The notes: a model not told the origin generated them from the sequence alone. 64,000 nucleotides of DNA from Legionella donaldsonii (GCF_900452385.1 NZ_UGOA01000001.1:1931501-1995500), one strand, 5' to 3'; positions 1-9,523 are shown, numbered from the stretch's first letter. Numbers and translations are program-made.

Positions 1-30
1 CAGGGTCCCATAAGAAAAAAGCTTTTGCAT
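1..30 (-). CDS. Gamma-glutamylcyclotransferase family protein, N-terminal fragment cut by the window edge
   Basis: Only the first ten codons are inside the window, read leftwards from an ATG at position 30. They encode MQKLFSYGTL, the signature start of the AIG2/gamma-glutamylcyclotransferase fold, where the YGTL loop binds the gamma-glutamyl moiety. An AAGGTG stretch directly precedes the ATG and a GGAG lies about 11 nt upstream, so translation from here is plausible. The gene is divergent from the YafY-type regulator at 296. The assignment rests on a ten-residue motif and cannot be checked further here. Confidence 0.55.
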   Translation of the reverse strand, partial: MQKLFSYGTL

Positions 31-295
31 CACCTTCAATACTCCTGTTCGCTCATGAAGGCTGATACTTTAACATAGCGTGACTTTAATCTACAAAAGC
101 CAGCAGAGAGGGAAGTCATTACTATAGAGACGAAGTAACAGTAACTAAATGTACTATTCCAAATTGTCCACCTGAAAAATTCATCTGAACCAATAAATTG
201 TGGGTTAGCGCTTCTACGCCTTATTTACCATGCTATGATAATTGCTGCCAAAATATGACAGCATTGTTCTAACTAACCATTTAGGGAACTATAAA

Positions 296-985
296 TTGAC
301 TCGTACTGAACGCCTGCTTGCCCTCTTACAAATTTTAAGACGTAATCGATATCCAATACGGGGAGCAACCCTTGCTGAAGAATTAGGCATCAGCCTTCGT
401 ACTCTCTATCGTGATATTGCCACACTGCAGATGCAAGGAGCCCAAATAGAGGGTGAACCAGGGCTTGGCTATCTTCTAAACCCTTGCTATATGCTTCCTC
501 CTTTGATGTTTTCTGAAGAAGAAATTGAAGCACTCGTTCTTGGCTCGCGCTGGGTAGCAAAACGTGCCGACTCCTGGTTGGGAGCAGCTTCCCGTGATGC
601 CATCGCAAAAATTGCTGCCGTATTACCTGTTGATTTACGCAACAAACTTGATGCCTCTTCTCTGCTTATTGGCCCAGGACAAGCCATTATGGGAGGGGAT
701 CAAGAACAAGCGCTTATCAGGCAAGCTATACGTAATGAACGTAAACTTGTAATTCGCTACAAAGATGTCCAAGAAAACGAAACTGAACGTACCATCTGGC
801 CTTTTGCAATGGGATTTTTCGAACAAACACGGATAGTCATTGCCTGGTGTGAATTAAGGCAACAATTTCGTCATTTCCGCATCGATAGAATTACCGGTCT
901 TAACCTCACTTCAATTCGCTATCAACGTCGCCGTCAAGCCCTTTTGAAAGAATGGCGATGCCTGGAGAATATTCCTACTCAATAA
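296..985 (+). CDS. YafY/DeoR-type transcriptional regulator with WYL domain
   Basis: A 229-residue regulator. Residues 1-60 form a winged helix-turn-helix opening with TRTERLLALLQ, with a recognition helix around SLRTLYRDIATL. The C-terminal half, from about residue 120, is a WYL-type ligand-sensing domain ending near FRIDRI. I chose the TTG start at 296 because AGGGA at 283-287 lies 8 nt upstream and homologues begin at this point; an in-frame TTG at 242 adds 18 residues without family resemblance. Regulators of this group often control a small neighbouring enzyme gene, and a VOC-family gene follows on the same strand 240 nt downstream, so it is a likely target. The ligand is unknown. Confidence 0.85.
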   Translation: MTRTERLLALLQILRRNRYPIRGATLAEELGISLRTLYRDIATLQMQGAQIEGEPGLGYLLNPCYMLPPLMFSEEEIEALVLGSRWVAKRADSWLGAASRDAIAKIAAVLPVDLRNKLDASSLLIGPGQAIMGGDQEQALIRQAIRNERKLVIRYKDVQENETERTIWPFAMGFFEQTRIVIAWCELRQQFRHFRIDRITGLNLTSIRYQRRRQALLKEWRCLENIPTQ

Positions 986-1101
986 ATAAAAGACGATTAC
1001 TACTGCAGCGACAAGAAGAAACAGCGCGGAATCGCTGTGTAGACGCCAAAACATGTGGATTCGAATATCGTATCGACGAAGCAATGCTCCAAATCCAGTA
1101 G
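958..1101 (+). CDS. Possible 47-residue small ORF overlapping the regulator's 3' end
   Basis: An ATG at 958 opens a 47-codon frame that overlaps the last 28 nt of the regulator in another frame and ends with TAG at 1099-1101. The product is basic and hydrophilic with two cysteines. I do not recognise it. An AAAGA stretch about 8 nt upstream could serve as ribosome binding site. It may be a coupled small gene or chance. Confidence 0.2.
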   Translation: MPGEYSYSINKRRLLLQRQEETARNRCVDAKTCGFEYRIDEAMLQIQ

Positions 1102-1225
1102 AATTTCGAAAGAAGTCTACTGACAGAATTTGGCAGTAGTGTCCCTTAAAATCAATAAACCTGAATGACTTCGGGAATAAGGCCTAAATTTTTTAGGAAA
1201 CTATCTTTTTAACAGGGAGACTCCT

Positions 1226-1594
1226 ATGTTGGATCCAAATTTTATAATACTCTATGTCAACAAGCCCAGTATCAGTACTGCCTTTTATACAAAATTACTC
1301 AATAAACAACCTGTTGAATCTTCACCCGCTTTCGCAATGTTTGTATTAAACTCTGGTGTTAAACTAGGCTTATGGTCAAAAGATGATGTAAAACCAGCGG
1401 TAACAGCCGCAAGTGGCAGTAGTGAACTTGCTATTGCCGTTAACGACGATGAGCAAGTTCGTACTTTGTATGATGAGTGGAAAAAAAAGGACTTATGTCT
1501 AATACAACCACCAACTCCAATGGATTTCGGACTGAATTTCGTAGCCCTTGATCCAGATGGCCATCGGATTCGTGTGTTTACTCAGACTTATTGA
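1226..1594 (+). CDS. VOC (glyoxalase/bleomycin-resistance fold) family protein
   Basis: A 122-residue single-domain vicinal-oxygen-chelate protein. The hydrophobic opening strand NFIILYV, the helix around ISTAFYTKLL and the closing stretch FVALDPDGHRIRVF are typical of the PhnB/bleomycin-resistance branch. The conserved DPDGHRIR turn is visible near the C-terminus. The metal ligands are not obvious by eye, so an enzymatic or drug-binding role cannot be assigned. A GGGAGA ribosome binding site precedes the ATG. It follows the YafY-type regulator on the same strand and may be its target. Confidence 0.8.
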   Translation: MLDPNFIILYVNKPSISTAFYTKLLNKQPVESSPAFAMFVLNSGVKLGLWSKDDVKPAVTAASGSSELAIAVNDDEQVRTLYDEWKKKDLCLIQPPTPMDFGLNFVALDPDGHRIRVFTQTY

Positions 1595-1638
1595 TCACCA
1601 GGCTGCCCCCGCAACTTGTTTGCGGGAGCAGTCAGTGT

Positions 1639-2454
1639 TTACAGTACTTCTTGTTGTATACCACCAACAACCCAATCAGGATTATTGTTGAACTTACGGA
1701 AATGCCAAATTTCATTTAACTGGGTTAGCTCACCATTTTCCTTAATAGTACCGGTAAAACGTACACTTGCCATTATTGAATCAACCTGGTTTGAAACATC
1801 CAGCAAGTGGGCATCCAGATTAATAACGTCTGTGGTATTGGGTTCATTACCACGCTCCTCAAGTTGCATTTTGATTTCAGCGAAGACTTCAGGCGCCGTA
1901 AAAGCAGTCAGATCAGCGAGATTTTGTTGATCATAAGCAGCCTGTAAGCGAATGAACTTGACTTTGGCATCACGTAAAAAGGATTCCTCCACAAATCCTG
2001 CTGGATAGGCAGACGAACTACCGCGTGCTTGAAAATTGTTCCTAAAAGCATCAGCCGTTTGATTAAAAGGAGACGCTTGCCTAAACGCATTCGATTGAGT
2101 CGATTGAAAACCAGGCTGCATTTTGCGGCGCAAAAACCCAACGAGAAAGAAGAGAATTGAACCAACAATGAGCCAGGATAATAAGCCACTGCCCAAGCCA
2201 TTGCCCATAAACAGGCTGGCTAATAATCCACCCGCCAATAAGCCCCCTAGCACCCCACCCCACTTACTTTTATTGTTAGGGGCACGTTGCCCGAATGATT
2301 TGGTTGTTTGTGCAGAATGGGAATTATATAAACTACTGTGGGAACGTTGTACCCCAAAACTCCTCCCGCCACCAAACCGCTTGGCAGCAGCTTCATTAAC
2401 TACTAAACCAAAGGTCAGAAATACAATTAAAAGACATGAAAAAACACGACTCAT
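1639..2454 (-). CDS. Tim44-like domain membrane-associated protein
   Basis: A 271-residue protein beginning with a signal peptide (hydrophobic residues about 5-22, cleavage likely after AAA near residue 24). A low-complexity stretch rich in Gly, Ser and Arg follows, then two adjacent hydrophobic segments around residues 65-105 rich in Gly and Leu, and a C-terminal Tim44/Mba1-like domain from about residue 150 to the end. This order is that of the bacterial Tim44-like family, of unknown biochemical role and presumed to act at the inner membrane. It is transcribed alone, convergent with the VOC gene 44 nt away. Confidence 0.75.
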   Translation of the reverse strand: MSRVFSCLLIVFLTFGLVVNEAAAKRFGGGRSFGVQRSHSSLYNSHSAQTTKSFGQRAPNNKSKWGGVLGGLLAGGLLASLFMGNGLGSGLLSWLIVGSILFFLVGFLRRKMQPGFQSTQSNAFRQASPFNQTADAFRNNFQARGSSSAYPAGFVEESFLRDAKVKFIRLQAAYDQQNLADLTAFTAPEVFAEIKMQLEERGNEPNTTDVINLDAHLLDVSNQVDSIMASVRFTGTIKENGELTQLNEIWHFRKFNNNPDWVVGGIQQEVL

Positions 2455-2552
2455 TTTATTTACCTTTATTTTTTAAGGAAAACTATTATAACTGAACAAA
2501 AACTAACTTGCCTGTATAAACCAATAATTTTTCTACTGCCAACATTGCAGAA

Positions 2553-3188
2553 TTAACGGCTCGATAAGGCAATTTTTAGACCGAAACCAATGAAAAGACC
2601 ACCTGTTAAACGATCCAATGTTTGAATAACTTTAGGATTTTTTAGTCCTCGAGTCAGTGGCTGACTTGCTAAAATCAACAAGGCAAACCAAAGCATGCCG
2701 AGTAGTGAGTGAATCAACGCTAATAAAAAAGTATAACCAGCAATCGGCATATCCTGTGGAATGAATTGCGGTAGGAAAGAAACATAAAAAATACCCACTT
2801 TCGGATTCAAAAGATTTCCTAAAAATCCTTTCCATAGCCAGCTAAAATCACTTATTTTTTGCCCCGATTGCCCTACACCAGTTACACCGGAAAAATCTGT
2901 TCGCGGACTTAACAGCAACTGCAAACCTAACCAAGCAAGGTAGAATGCTCCCACCCACTTGAGTAGTTCATAGGCCAGTTGCGAAGCTGAAATAAGTGCA
3001 CCCAAACCAAACGCAACAGCAGCTCCCCAGGTTAAACAACCAATATTGACACCAATTGCAGCAAACCCTGCTTTTTTAGCCCCTTCTGCAGCAGACGTTC
3101 TCAAAACCAAGGCGGTATCCAGTCCAGGTACAATAGTGAGGAGTCCGCCCGCGAGGACAAAAGCAATTAATGATTCACTAACAGTCAT
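2553..3188 (-). CDS. LysE/RhtB family amino-acid exporter
   Basis: A 211-residue integral membrane protein with about six hydrophobic segments. The family hallmark PGLDTALVLRTSAAEGAKKA lies at residues 21-40 (family consensus PGP..G..L.....G...G), and an NPKVGIFYVSFLPQF motif precedes the fourth helix. These proteins export amino acids or small metabolites across the inner membrane by proton antiport; the substrate cannot be read from sequence. Length matches the family. It is transcribed in the same direction as the Tim44-like gene, 98 nt before it. Confidence 0.88.
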   Translation of the reverse strand: MTVSESLIAFVLAGGLLTIVPGLDTALVLRTSAAEGAKKAGFAAIGVNIGCLTWGAAVAFGLGALISASQLAYELLKWVGAFYLAWLGLQLLLSPRTDFSGVTGVGQSGQKISDFSWLWKGFLGNLLNPKVGIFYVSFLPQFIPQDMPIAGYTFLLALIHSLLGMLWFALLILASQPLTRGLKNPKVIQTLDRLTGGLFIGFGLKIALSSR

Positions 3189-3580
3189 AGATATTCCAAA
3201 ATAGGTCGCTTTTTAATAGCAGTACGATCGTCATCTTAACCTAGAGGTTAGAAAGTTTAAATATATCTCATGGACTATCAGAAATTATAAGTTGACTTGA
3301 AGAACCATTTGCTCAGATATCAAAACGAAGGGAGCTTATGGTGCTAAAAAACAGAACGTTCTTCCTCCCTATTTATTCCAGTTACCCTACAGGAGAAGCG
3401 TCTAACCACCCTCATTAAGCAACACTGTTACCATAATTATCCAAGTAAAAACTTACCTTCTTTTGGAGCAACTTAGAAAGTCGTTGAATACAATTTTGAA
3501 TAGAGGAAGTTGCTTTAAACTGCACTTAAATAAAAGCTATGATATTTTACTCGCATGAGGAACAAGCGTGATAAAAGAAT
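3189..3580. other. 392-bp intergenic region with one promoter-like stretch
   Basis: No gene is visible between the divergent LysE and aminotransferase genes. Near the aminotransferase side, TTAA at 3515-3518 and 3526-3529 (11-bp period) is followed by TATGAT at 3538-3543. The layout resembles the effector-type promoters found elsewhere in the window, but the distance to this -10 is 12 rather than 15 and the half-sites are weak, so it could be chance in AT-rich DNA. Confidence 0.3.
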
Positions 3581-4768
3581 ATGAGTGACTTAGCGATTAA
3601 TCAAGTACGAGCTGATACACCAGGTTGCCAACTGGTACTACACTTCAATAATGCAGGAGCAGCTTTACCTCCCAATGCAGTAGTAACCGCAATGAAAGAA
3701 CATCTGGATTTAGAAGCGACCACTGGTGGTTATGAAGCAGCCGCACTTCATTTGTCCCAATCCGAAAAAATGTATGTTAATGCCGCCCGTTTAATCCATT
3801 GCAAACCGGAGGAAATCGCCTTTGTCGATAATGCCACCCGGGCGTGGGAAATGGCTTTTTACAGCTTTCAATTTAAAAAGGGTGATCGCATTCTTACTGC
3901 ATGTTGTGAGTATGCCAGTAATTACCTCGCATTCCTTCATAGGGCAAAACGGGTTGGTGTCGATATTGAAGTCATTGCTAATGACCAATATGGCCAACTT
4001 GACTTGGGGGATTTGCAGAAAAAAATTGATAAGCGAATTAAATTAATTGCCATTACTCATGTACCAACTCAAGGTGGTCTTATTAATCCAATTATCGAAG
4101 TGGGGAAAATTGCTAAGCAAGAAGGAATCCCCTATTTGGTGGATACAACTCAATCAATTGGTCAAATGCCCATTGATGTCGAAGCAATTGGTTGTGATTT
4201 TCTGTGTGCTACTGGTCGCAAATACTTGCGTGGCCCGCGTGGAACTGGTTTTTTATACGCTCGTAATTCAGTCCTTCCCCAATACGAACCTCCTTTTATT
4301 GATCTGCATGCCGCTTGCTGGATTAGCGATAATGACTATCAATTGCGCACTGATGCGCGTCGTTTTGAAACTTGGGAGCAAAATATTGCTGCTAAAATCG
4401 GTTTGGGCGTGGCCATTGAATATGCTCTTGAACTTGGTATTGATGTTATTTGGCAAAGGATCCAATATCTCGCAACACGATTACGCCAGCAATTAGCTAC
4501 TCTACCCTCACTTGCATTACACGATCTTGGTCAACATCAATGCGGTATCGTTACGTTCACCTGTAAAGGAATAATACCCAGCGTCATACAACAAGAATTA
4601 AGCAAACAAAAAATTAATGTTTCGATTTCCTTGCAAGAATACGCTCGCTTAGATTTAGCTCCGAGGAATTTACCCGCTTTAGTACGTGCATCTGTTCATT
4701 ATTATAACAATGAAGAAGAAATCGATCAATTTTGTAATGCCTTACAAGCCTTAATACAAACGCGTTAA
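3581..4768 (+). CDS. PLP-dependent class V aminotransferase
   Basis: A 395-residue fold-type I PLP enzyme. The Schiff-base lysine is K214 in ATGRKYLRGPRGTGFLY, and D188 in LVDTTQSIG is placed to pair with the pyridine nitrogen. The sequence fits the class V branch that includes isopenicillin-N-epimerase-like and cysteine-desulfurase-like proteins, but no conserved cysteine loop for desulfuration is evident. The substrate is therefore unknown. The start ATG has only a weak AAGA upstream. The last 18 bp overlap the 3' end of the convergent YbbP-type gene. Confidence 0.82.
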   Translation: MSDLAINQVRADTPGCQLVLHFNNAGAALPPNAVVTAMKEHLDLEATTGGYEAAALHLSQSEKMYVNAARLIHCKPEEIAFVDNATRAWEMAFYSFQFKKGDRILTACCEYASNYLAFLHRAKRVGVDIEVIANDQYGQLDLGDLQKKIDKRIKLIAITHVPTQGGLINPIIEVGKIAKQEGIPYLVDTTQSIGQMPIDVEAIGCDFLCATGRKYLRGPRGTGFLYARNSVLPQYEPPFIDLHAACWISDNDYQLRTDARRFETWEQNIAAKIGLGVAIEYALELGIDVIWQRIQYLATRLRQQLATLPSLALHDLGQHQCGIVTFTCKGIIPSVIQQELSKQKINVSISLQEYARLDLAPRNLPALVRASVHYYNNEEEIDQFCNALQALIQTR

Positions 4769-7228
4769 TCGTTGCTTTTGATATTGGCTCAACAACACCA
4801 AACTGTTAACTAAAAAAGTTAAAAAAGCGGTCATTATTGGTACGATAATGAAAAAATGCCAGCGCTTAGTTAAAGCAATATCCAGTATAAAGGTCGCCAG
4901 GTATTGATTGATAAGTGTTGCGGTCGTGACAGCCAATAATCCCGCATAAAAACCGATGATTAACGATTCACTACTTTGGATCCAAATGAGTTGTCTCTGT
5001 CCTATACCCAAGATTTTAAGAATCTGTGTTTCTTGCTGTTTTAAGCCGCTAAAAGACAACATAGCTAAGGTCACAATGATTAAACCTGCTAAAGCGCCAA
5101 AAAAAGCCATAAAATTAATGGCCTTGCTAGTATTATCGAAGATAGAATGAATTTTATTTAATATATTTGCAATGTCGATGATAGTCACATTAGGGAATTG
5201 AGTAACGAGAGCATTTAACACTTTTTGCTGGCTGCTTTTCAGATAAATACTGGCAATGTATGTTTGTGGAAAATCGTTAAGAAGACCTGGTCTGAATAAC
5301 ATAAAAAAGTTAGGTGTAAATGCAGCCCACTCGACCGTACGAATACTAGTGACTTTGGTAGAGATAGTTGTTATTCCAATTCGAAAAGTCATAACATCGT
5401 GCAGTTTTAAACCCAACTGATTAGCCACTCCCTGTTCTATAGATACCCAATTTTCCGCCTTATCAGCAACGGGCCAACTTCCCGCGACAATTTTATTATC
5501 GGGGGGTAATGCAGAAGTCCATGACAAGTTAATTTCTCGTTGTAACGCATTAATCTCTTTCATTTTTTCGCCAAACAGTCGTTGCACTGGTTGACCATTA
5601 ATAGCGATCACCCGCCCTCTAACCATGGGATAGAGATTGGAAGTCCTAATATTTTTTTTCGCTAAAAATTGAGTTAGTGCTTCAACCTGGTTAGGTTCAA
5701 TATTAACGATAAAGTAATTAGCCGCAGTATCAGATAATTGCTGCTGCCAATTATGAATTAAATCATTCCGGAGAATATATAAACTCAGGATTGCTGTTAA
5801 AGCCAAGCCAATACCAATAACCTGCAAAGAACTATTAGCAAGATTTCTCGCAATATTCGCAAAACCAAAGCGCCAATTAAGATGGATATAATGTTTAATC
5901 GTGGTCAAATAATTAAAAATGAGCCATAAACTACCTGTAACTACCGCAATAAATCCAAGACAGGCGTATAGGACACTTACTGTGAGGCGCCAGGATTGCG
6001 TATAAAAATAAGCGAGTCCGGCAAGCAATAAAAAAGCCAGGCCATAACCCAGCCAGGTTTCAGTGGTCCAGGCCAATTTCTCTTTACGTAAAATAGTGAC
6101 TGCTGTCACATGACGCAGTTTTAAAATATTCATCAACGAAAAACACAATAAGACGATCATGCCAGTAGTTATACTTAGCAAAGCCGGTTTGATGGTTAAA
6201 GACGCCTTAAACTGTGGTAATAAGCCACTTAGCCATTGCTTCAATAAAGGCTGTAAAACATAACCCAGAAAAACACCCAACAAGCAGGAGATAAATCCTA
6301 AAAAAAGAATACTACTTAAATAAACAGCAATAATCTGGCGTTGAGAGGCACCAAAGCAGCGCAAGATTGCAACCTGCTGCGTATGACGCTGGCTATATCG
6401 AAGACTGGCCATACTAATTGCCACACCGGCTAATACCAGACTCATCAAAGTACCTAAATTAAGATAATCCAAAGTACGTTGAATCGTTTGAGTGACAGAG
6501 AGATTTGTGGTTCCATCAGCTAATTCCTGCTGTTCCGTCAACTTGTCTTTTAAATAGTATTTCAACTGTTCAAGGTTGTTTTTCTCGCCAGTTAATAACC
6601 ACCGATAAGCTAAATTACTACCCGGCTGAACTACCTTGGTTTTAGGAATATCGACCTGATTCATGATGATTCTTGGCGAAATGTTAAACCAATCCCCTGT
6701 CTGACCAGGTTCCTCTATCAACAACGCAGCCACTGTAAACTCCGCGGCTCCAATCGTTAACGTACCACCTACCGCAACATTTAATAACGGCAATAAGCGG
6801 GGACTTAACCAAACTGTACCGTTTTCAGGTATCTCATAAATGCTGCGTGCCTGCCCAGATAGGGTATTCGCAATTTTTAACTCCCCTAACAAAGGATAAG
6901 GCGCTTCAATCGACTTGATTTGAGCCAGTTGCAGATTCTCGTTATGAGCCACCATACTTAAGAAAGTTAACGTAGTGGTTTGCTTTAACCCCAGCTCTTT
7001 TGCCTTGATAAACCACTGTGAGGAAATCGGCACACTACTACTAACAACCAAATCTGCGCCCAGCATTTGTGAAGCCTGTTGCACTAATTGTTGGTTCACC
7101 ATGCCGGCAAAAATAGTTAGCGCGCTCACACAAGCCACAGCAATAACTAAAGCCAGTGACAAAAGAGTCAACTCACCACTTCGCCAATCCCGTAACACAG
7201 ATTGTACGGTCAAGGGGGTCCTCAGCAT
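4751..7228 (-). CDS. ybbP: ABC transporter permease, YbbP/FtsX-like (MacB-type) family
   Basis: An 825-residue inner-membrane permease. An N-terminal transmembrane helix (about 20-40) is followed by a large periplasmic domain, three helices with an FtsX domain around 265-380, a central pair of helices near 390-440 and 480, a second periplasmic domain, and a last FtsX domain after about 695. This is the two-FtsX-domain architecture of YbbP. The start overlaps the end of the ATPase gene by 7 bp, implying translational coupling. In Enterobacteria ybbA-ybbP lies next to tesA as here; a lipid- or envelope-related mechanotransmission role is assumed by family, not shown. Confidence 0.85.
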   Translation of the reverse strand: MLRTPLTVQSVLRDWRSGELTLLSLALVIAVACVSALTIFAGMVNQQLVQQASQMLGADLVVSSSVPISSQWFIKAKELGLKQTTTLTFLSMVAHNENLQLAQIKSIEAPYPLLGELKIANTLSGQARSIYEIPENGTVWLSPRLLPLLNVAVGGTLTIGAAEFTVAALLIEEPGQTGDWFNISPRIIMNQVDIPKTKVVQPGSNLAYRWLLTGEKNNLEQLKYYLKDKLTEQQELADGTTNLSVTQTIQRTLDYLNLGTLMSLVLAGVAISMASLRYSQRHTQQVAILRCFGASQRQIIAVYLSSILFLGFISCLLGVFLGYVLQPLLKQWLSGLLPQFKASLTIKPALLSITTGMIVLLCFSLMNILKLRHVTAVTILRKEKLAWTTETWLGYGLAFLLLAGLAYFYTQSWRLTVSVLYACLGFIAVVTGSLWLIFNYLTTIKHYIHLNWRFGFANIARNLANSSLQVIGIGLALTAILSLYILRNDLIHNWQQQLSDTAANYFIVNIEPNQVEALTQFLAKKNIRTSNLYPMVRGRVIAINGQPVQRLFGEKMKEINALQREINLSWTSALPPDNKIVAGSWPVADKAENWVSIEQGVANQLGLKLHDVMTFRIGITTISTKVTSIRTVEWAAFTPNFFMLFRPGLLNDFPQTYIASIYLKSSQQKVLNALVTQFPNVTIIDIANILNKIHSIFDNTSKAINFMAFFGALAGLIIVTLAMLSFSGLKQQETQILKILGIGQRQLIWIQSSESLIIGFYAGLLAVTTATLINQYLATFILDIALTKRWHFFIIVPIMTAFLTFLVNSLVLLSQYQKQRLTRLY

Positions 7229-7899
7229 ATCAATTTTCCATCATCAAGAGGCCAATGCAGCTGACAGCGCTTTGCAAGACTTTCATCATGCGTAACAATT
7301 ACCAGCGTTGTCTGATGTTGCCTGTTCAGATCAAATAACAGATCTATAATTGTTTGCCCTGTTTTTTTATCCAAGTTACCAGTTGGCTCATCAGCAAACA
7401 GTACATCTGGAGCCGAAGCAAAAGCTCTGGCAATAGCAACTCGCTGCTGCTCACCACCCGATAACTGAAGAGGATAATGTTCGCCTCGATCTCTTAAACC
7501 CACTTTATCAAGCCAGTACGTCGCTAAAGATAAGCCATCTTTTCGATGGTGAATTTCCAGTGGCAACATAATATTTTCTAGAGCGGTTAAATTAGTAAGC
7601 AATTGAAAAGATTGAAAAATAAATCCGACGTAGTTCGCCCGCAATTTAGCTCGTTCATCTTCACTCAATCTCGTTATTTCTTGCGAACCATAATAGACCT
7701 GCCCGGAGGTGGGAACATCTAAACCGGCCATAATATTCAATAAAGAGGTTTTGCCTGAACCAGAGGCCCCAGTAATTGCGATAGTAGATCCCGCTTGGAT
7801 TGCTAAACTAATATCTTTCAAAATATGCAGCTGACTAGAGCCACTCATTACTATAAAATTGATCTTATCCAAGCTAATGACAACATCCTGACTATTCAT
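7222..7899 (-). CDS. ybbA: ABC transporter ATP-binding protein, YbbA/LolD type
   Basis: A 225-residue ATPase when started at the ATG at 7899; an upstream ATG at 7941 adds 14 residues and cannot be excluded. Walker A is GASGSGKT at residues 44-51, the signature LSGGEQQRVA and Walker B VLFADEPTGNLD follow, with the H-loop in VTHD. This is the LolD/MacB-type cassette that energises the permease encoded directly downstream. The 7899 start is preferred because homologues begin near here and an AGGAT lies about 10 nt upstream. Its ATG overlaps the ATG of the divergent tesA gene by two bases. Confidence 0.9.
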   Translation of the reverse strand: MNSQDVVISLDKINFIVMSGSSQLHILKDISLAIQAGSTIAITGASGSGKTSLLNIMAGLDVPTSGQVYYGSQEITRLSEDERAKLRANYVGFIFQSFQLLTNLTALENIMLPLEIHHRKDGLSLATYWLDKVGLRDRGEHYPLQLSGGEQQRVAIARAFASAPDVLFADEPTGNLDKKTGQTIIDLLFDLNRQHQTTLVIVTHDESLAKRCQLHWPLDDGKLIC

Positions 7900-8509
7900 G
7901 AAATCCGCTATCCTGGCAATATTCCTATTAGTTTTTAGCATAGCACCAATCCACGCAAAAACGATTGTTGTGCTTGGTGACAGTTTGAGTGCTGGCTATG
8001 GTATCGATGAAAAAAAAGGCTGGGTTAACTTGCTCAATAAGGAATTACAAAATAATCATTATCCATATCAGATTGTTAATATGAGCACCAGTGGTGATAC
8101 GACGAGTAATGGTTTAGCAAAATTACCGCAGGTCCTACAGACCTATCGTCCTGCCTTCGTACTTCTACAACTAGGAGCCAATGATGGTTTAAGAGGCTTG
8201 TCCTTGACTCAAATGAAATCCAATCTCGCCCAACTCATTGAAATAAGCCAGAAAGCAAATGCAAAAGTTCTACTCATTGCCACCCTGTTACCTCCTAATT
8301 ATGGGCCTGTTTATCTGGAGAAATTTAAGCAGGTTTATCGGGATTTAGCCAAACAATACAAGATACCCCTAATACCCATGTTTTTAGAAGGTGTTGCTGG
8401 TAATCCGGTTTTTATGCAAAAAGATGGGCTACACCCCAATCAACAAGCGCAAAGCAAAATACTGGCTAATATCTGGACCACCTTAATGCCTATGCTAGAT
8501 AAAGAATAA
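7898..8509 (+). CDS. tesA: TesA-like GDSL arylesterase / acyl-CoA thioesterase I, periplasmic
   Basis: A 203-residue SGNH hydrolase. A signal peptide covers residues 1-20 with likely cleavage after HA. Block I is GDSLS with nucleophile S29, block III is GAND, and block V is DGLHP with the catalytic Asp and His near the C-terminus. Family members hydrolyse acyl-CoA, esters and lysophospholipids in the periplasm. The gene is divergent from ybbA-ybbP as in E. coli. No strong ribosome binding site is seen before the ATG, and the upstream region lies entirely within ybbA. Confidence 0.92.
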   Translation: MKSAILAIFLLVFSIAPIHAKTIVVLGDSLSAGYGIDEKKGWVNLLNKELQNNHYPYQIVNMSTSGDTTSNGLAKLPQVLQTYRPAFVLLQLGANDGLRGLSLTQMKSNLAQLIEISQKANAKVLLIATLLPPNYGPVYLEKFKQVYRDLAKQYKIPLIPMFLEGVAGNPVFMQKDGLHPNQQAQSKILANIWTTLMPMLDKE

Positions 8510-8583
8510 GTGCTAAATTAATAATCATAAAGGAATTATTTTGTTCGTTTCCATAATGAATAAAATAGTTGGAGGATTCCCTT

Positions 8584-9342
8584 ATGAAACATATCCTATT
8601 GCTGTTGCTAGCTTTATCACCTAACTTTTCCAGCGCAGCTAAAGCAGCTTCAGAAGTTATACCCACTTACTATGGTACTGGTCTCTGCAATTACCCTCAA
8701 TACCAGTGCATTAAAATACAAAGCGGGCAAAGTTGGGAAAAATTGTTCCCGGATCCGGTACAACGAGACGTAGTACAACGTTTAAATCGCACCTATAATC
8801 GTTTATGGGCCGGGAAAATCATTGCTGTTCCACGCGCACTTGCCACTACCACTATCTTTGATATATCCCCCTTTGAGTTAAAAATTCCTCCTTCTGAAGA
8901 CACACAAATTATTGTTGATCAAGAGAAATTGGCGTGGGCTGCATACAATAGACAAGGGCATTTAATAAAATGGGGGCCCATTTCATCAGGGCGTGACAAA
9001 TGTTCTGACAGCAATAACTCTTGTCGAACGCTAACTGGAATCTTTAGAGTATTCAGTAAGGAAAATGAACACTGCAAATCTAATGCATTCCCTGCTGGCC
9101 GTGGCGGCGCGAGAATGCCTTATTGTATGTTCTTCCATAAAGGTTTCGCCTTGCACGGTTCCGACGACATACCGGGCTATCGAGCCAGCCACGGTTGCAT
9201 CCGCATGTTTATTGAAGATGCCAAATGGTTAAACCATCATTTTGTTGAATCATCCGATAAGAAAAATAATTTTTCTGGTACGATAGTTATCGTCCGCCCC
9301 TTAACGACTTCATTGAAAACCAGTAAATCAGTAAGGCATTAA
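8584..9342 (+). CDS. Secreted L,D-transpeptidase (YkuD domain) with LysM-like segment
   Basis: A 252-residue exported enzyme that would crosslink or attach peptidoglycan via L,D-transpeptidation. Residues 1-20 are a signal peptide, residues about 40-85 resemble a degenerate LysM repeat ending in WAGKIIAVP, and the YkuD domain runs from about 108 to 245. The active-site block is HGSDDIPGYRASHGCIRM with H191, H203 and nucleophile C205. The start at 8584 is chosen because GGAGGA at 8571-8576 lies 7 nt upstream; an in-frame TTG at 8569 would fall on that site. Several extra cysteines (C35, C42, C140, C147, C164, C181) suggest disulfides in the periplasm. Confidence 0.9.
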   Translation: MKHILLLLLALSPNFSSAAKAASEVIPTYYGTGLCNYPQYQCIKIQSGQSWEKLFPDPVQRDVVQRLNRTYNRLWAGKIIAVPRALATTTIFDISPFELKIPPSEDTQIIVDQEKLAWAAYNRQGHLIKWGPISSGRDKCSDSNNSCRTLTGIFRVFSKENEHCKSNAFPAGRGGARMPYCMFFHKGFALHGSDDIPGYRASHGCIRMFIEDAKWLNHHFVESSDKKNNFSGTIVIVRPLTTSLKTSKSVRH

Positions 9343-9523
9343 TTTTATTATCATAATCCGGAGGAAAAAAAGTAAAGATAGACAGTAGTTTCAAAAGATC
9401 TGGAGCTTACCACAACAAAATTTTGCTTAGTCTGCCCTCCTGAATAAAAGCAATTTTAGCTGACTACTAGCAAGATTATGGAATAATGATACAATATAGG
9501 CTCGAACAACTAGGAATAGCAAC

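Noticed and set aside
1616-1930. 104-codon plus-strand frame
   Set aside because: It is antisense to the Tim44-like gene, which has a signal peptide and domain structure; the translation is Ser/Leu-rich and unlike a protein.
3515-3546. TTAA pair before the aminotransferase as a fourth effector-type promoter
   Set aside because: Only GATATT, a poor -10, sits at the 15-bp distance, the half-sites are weak, and the gene is an ordinary enzyme; chance is likely.
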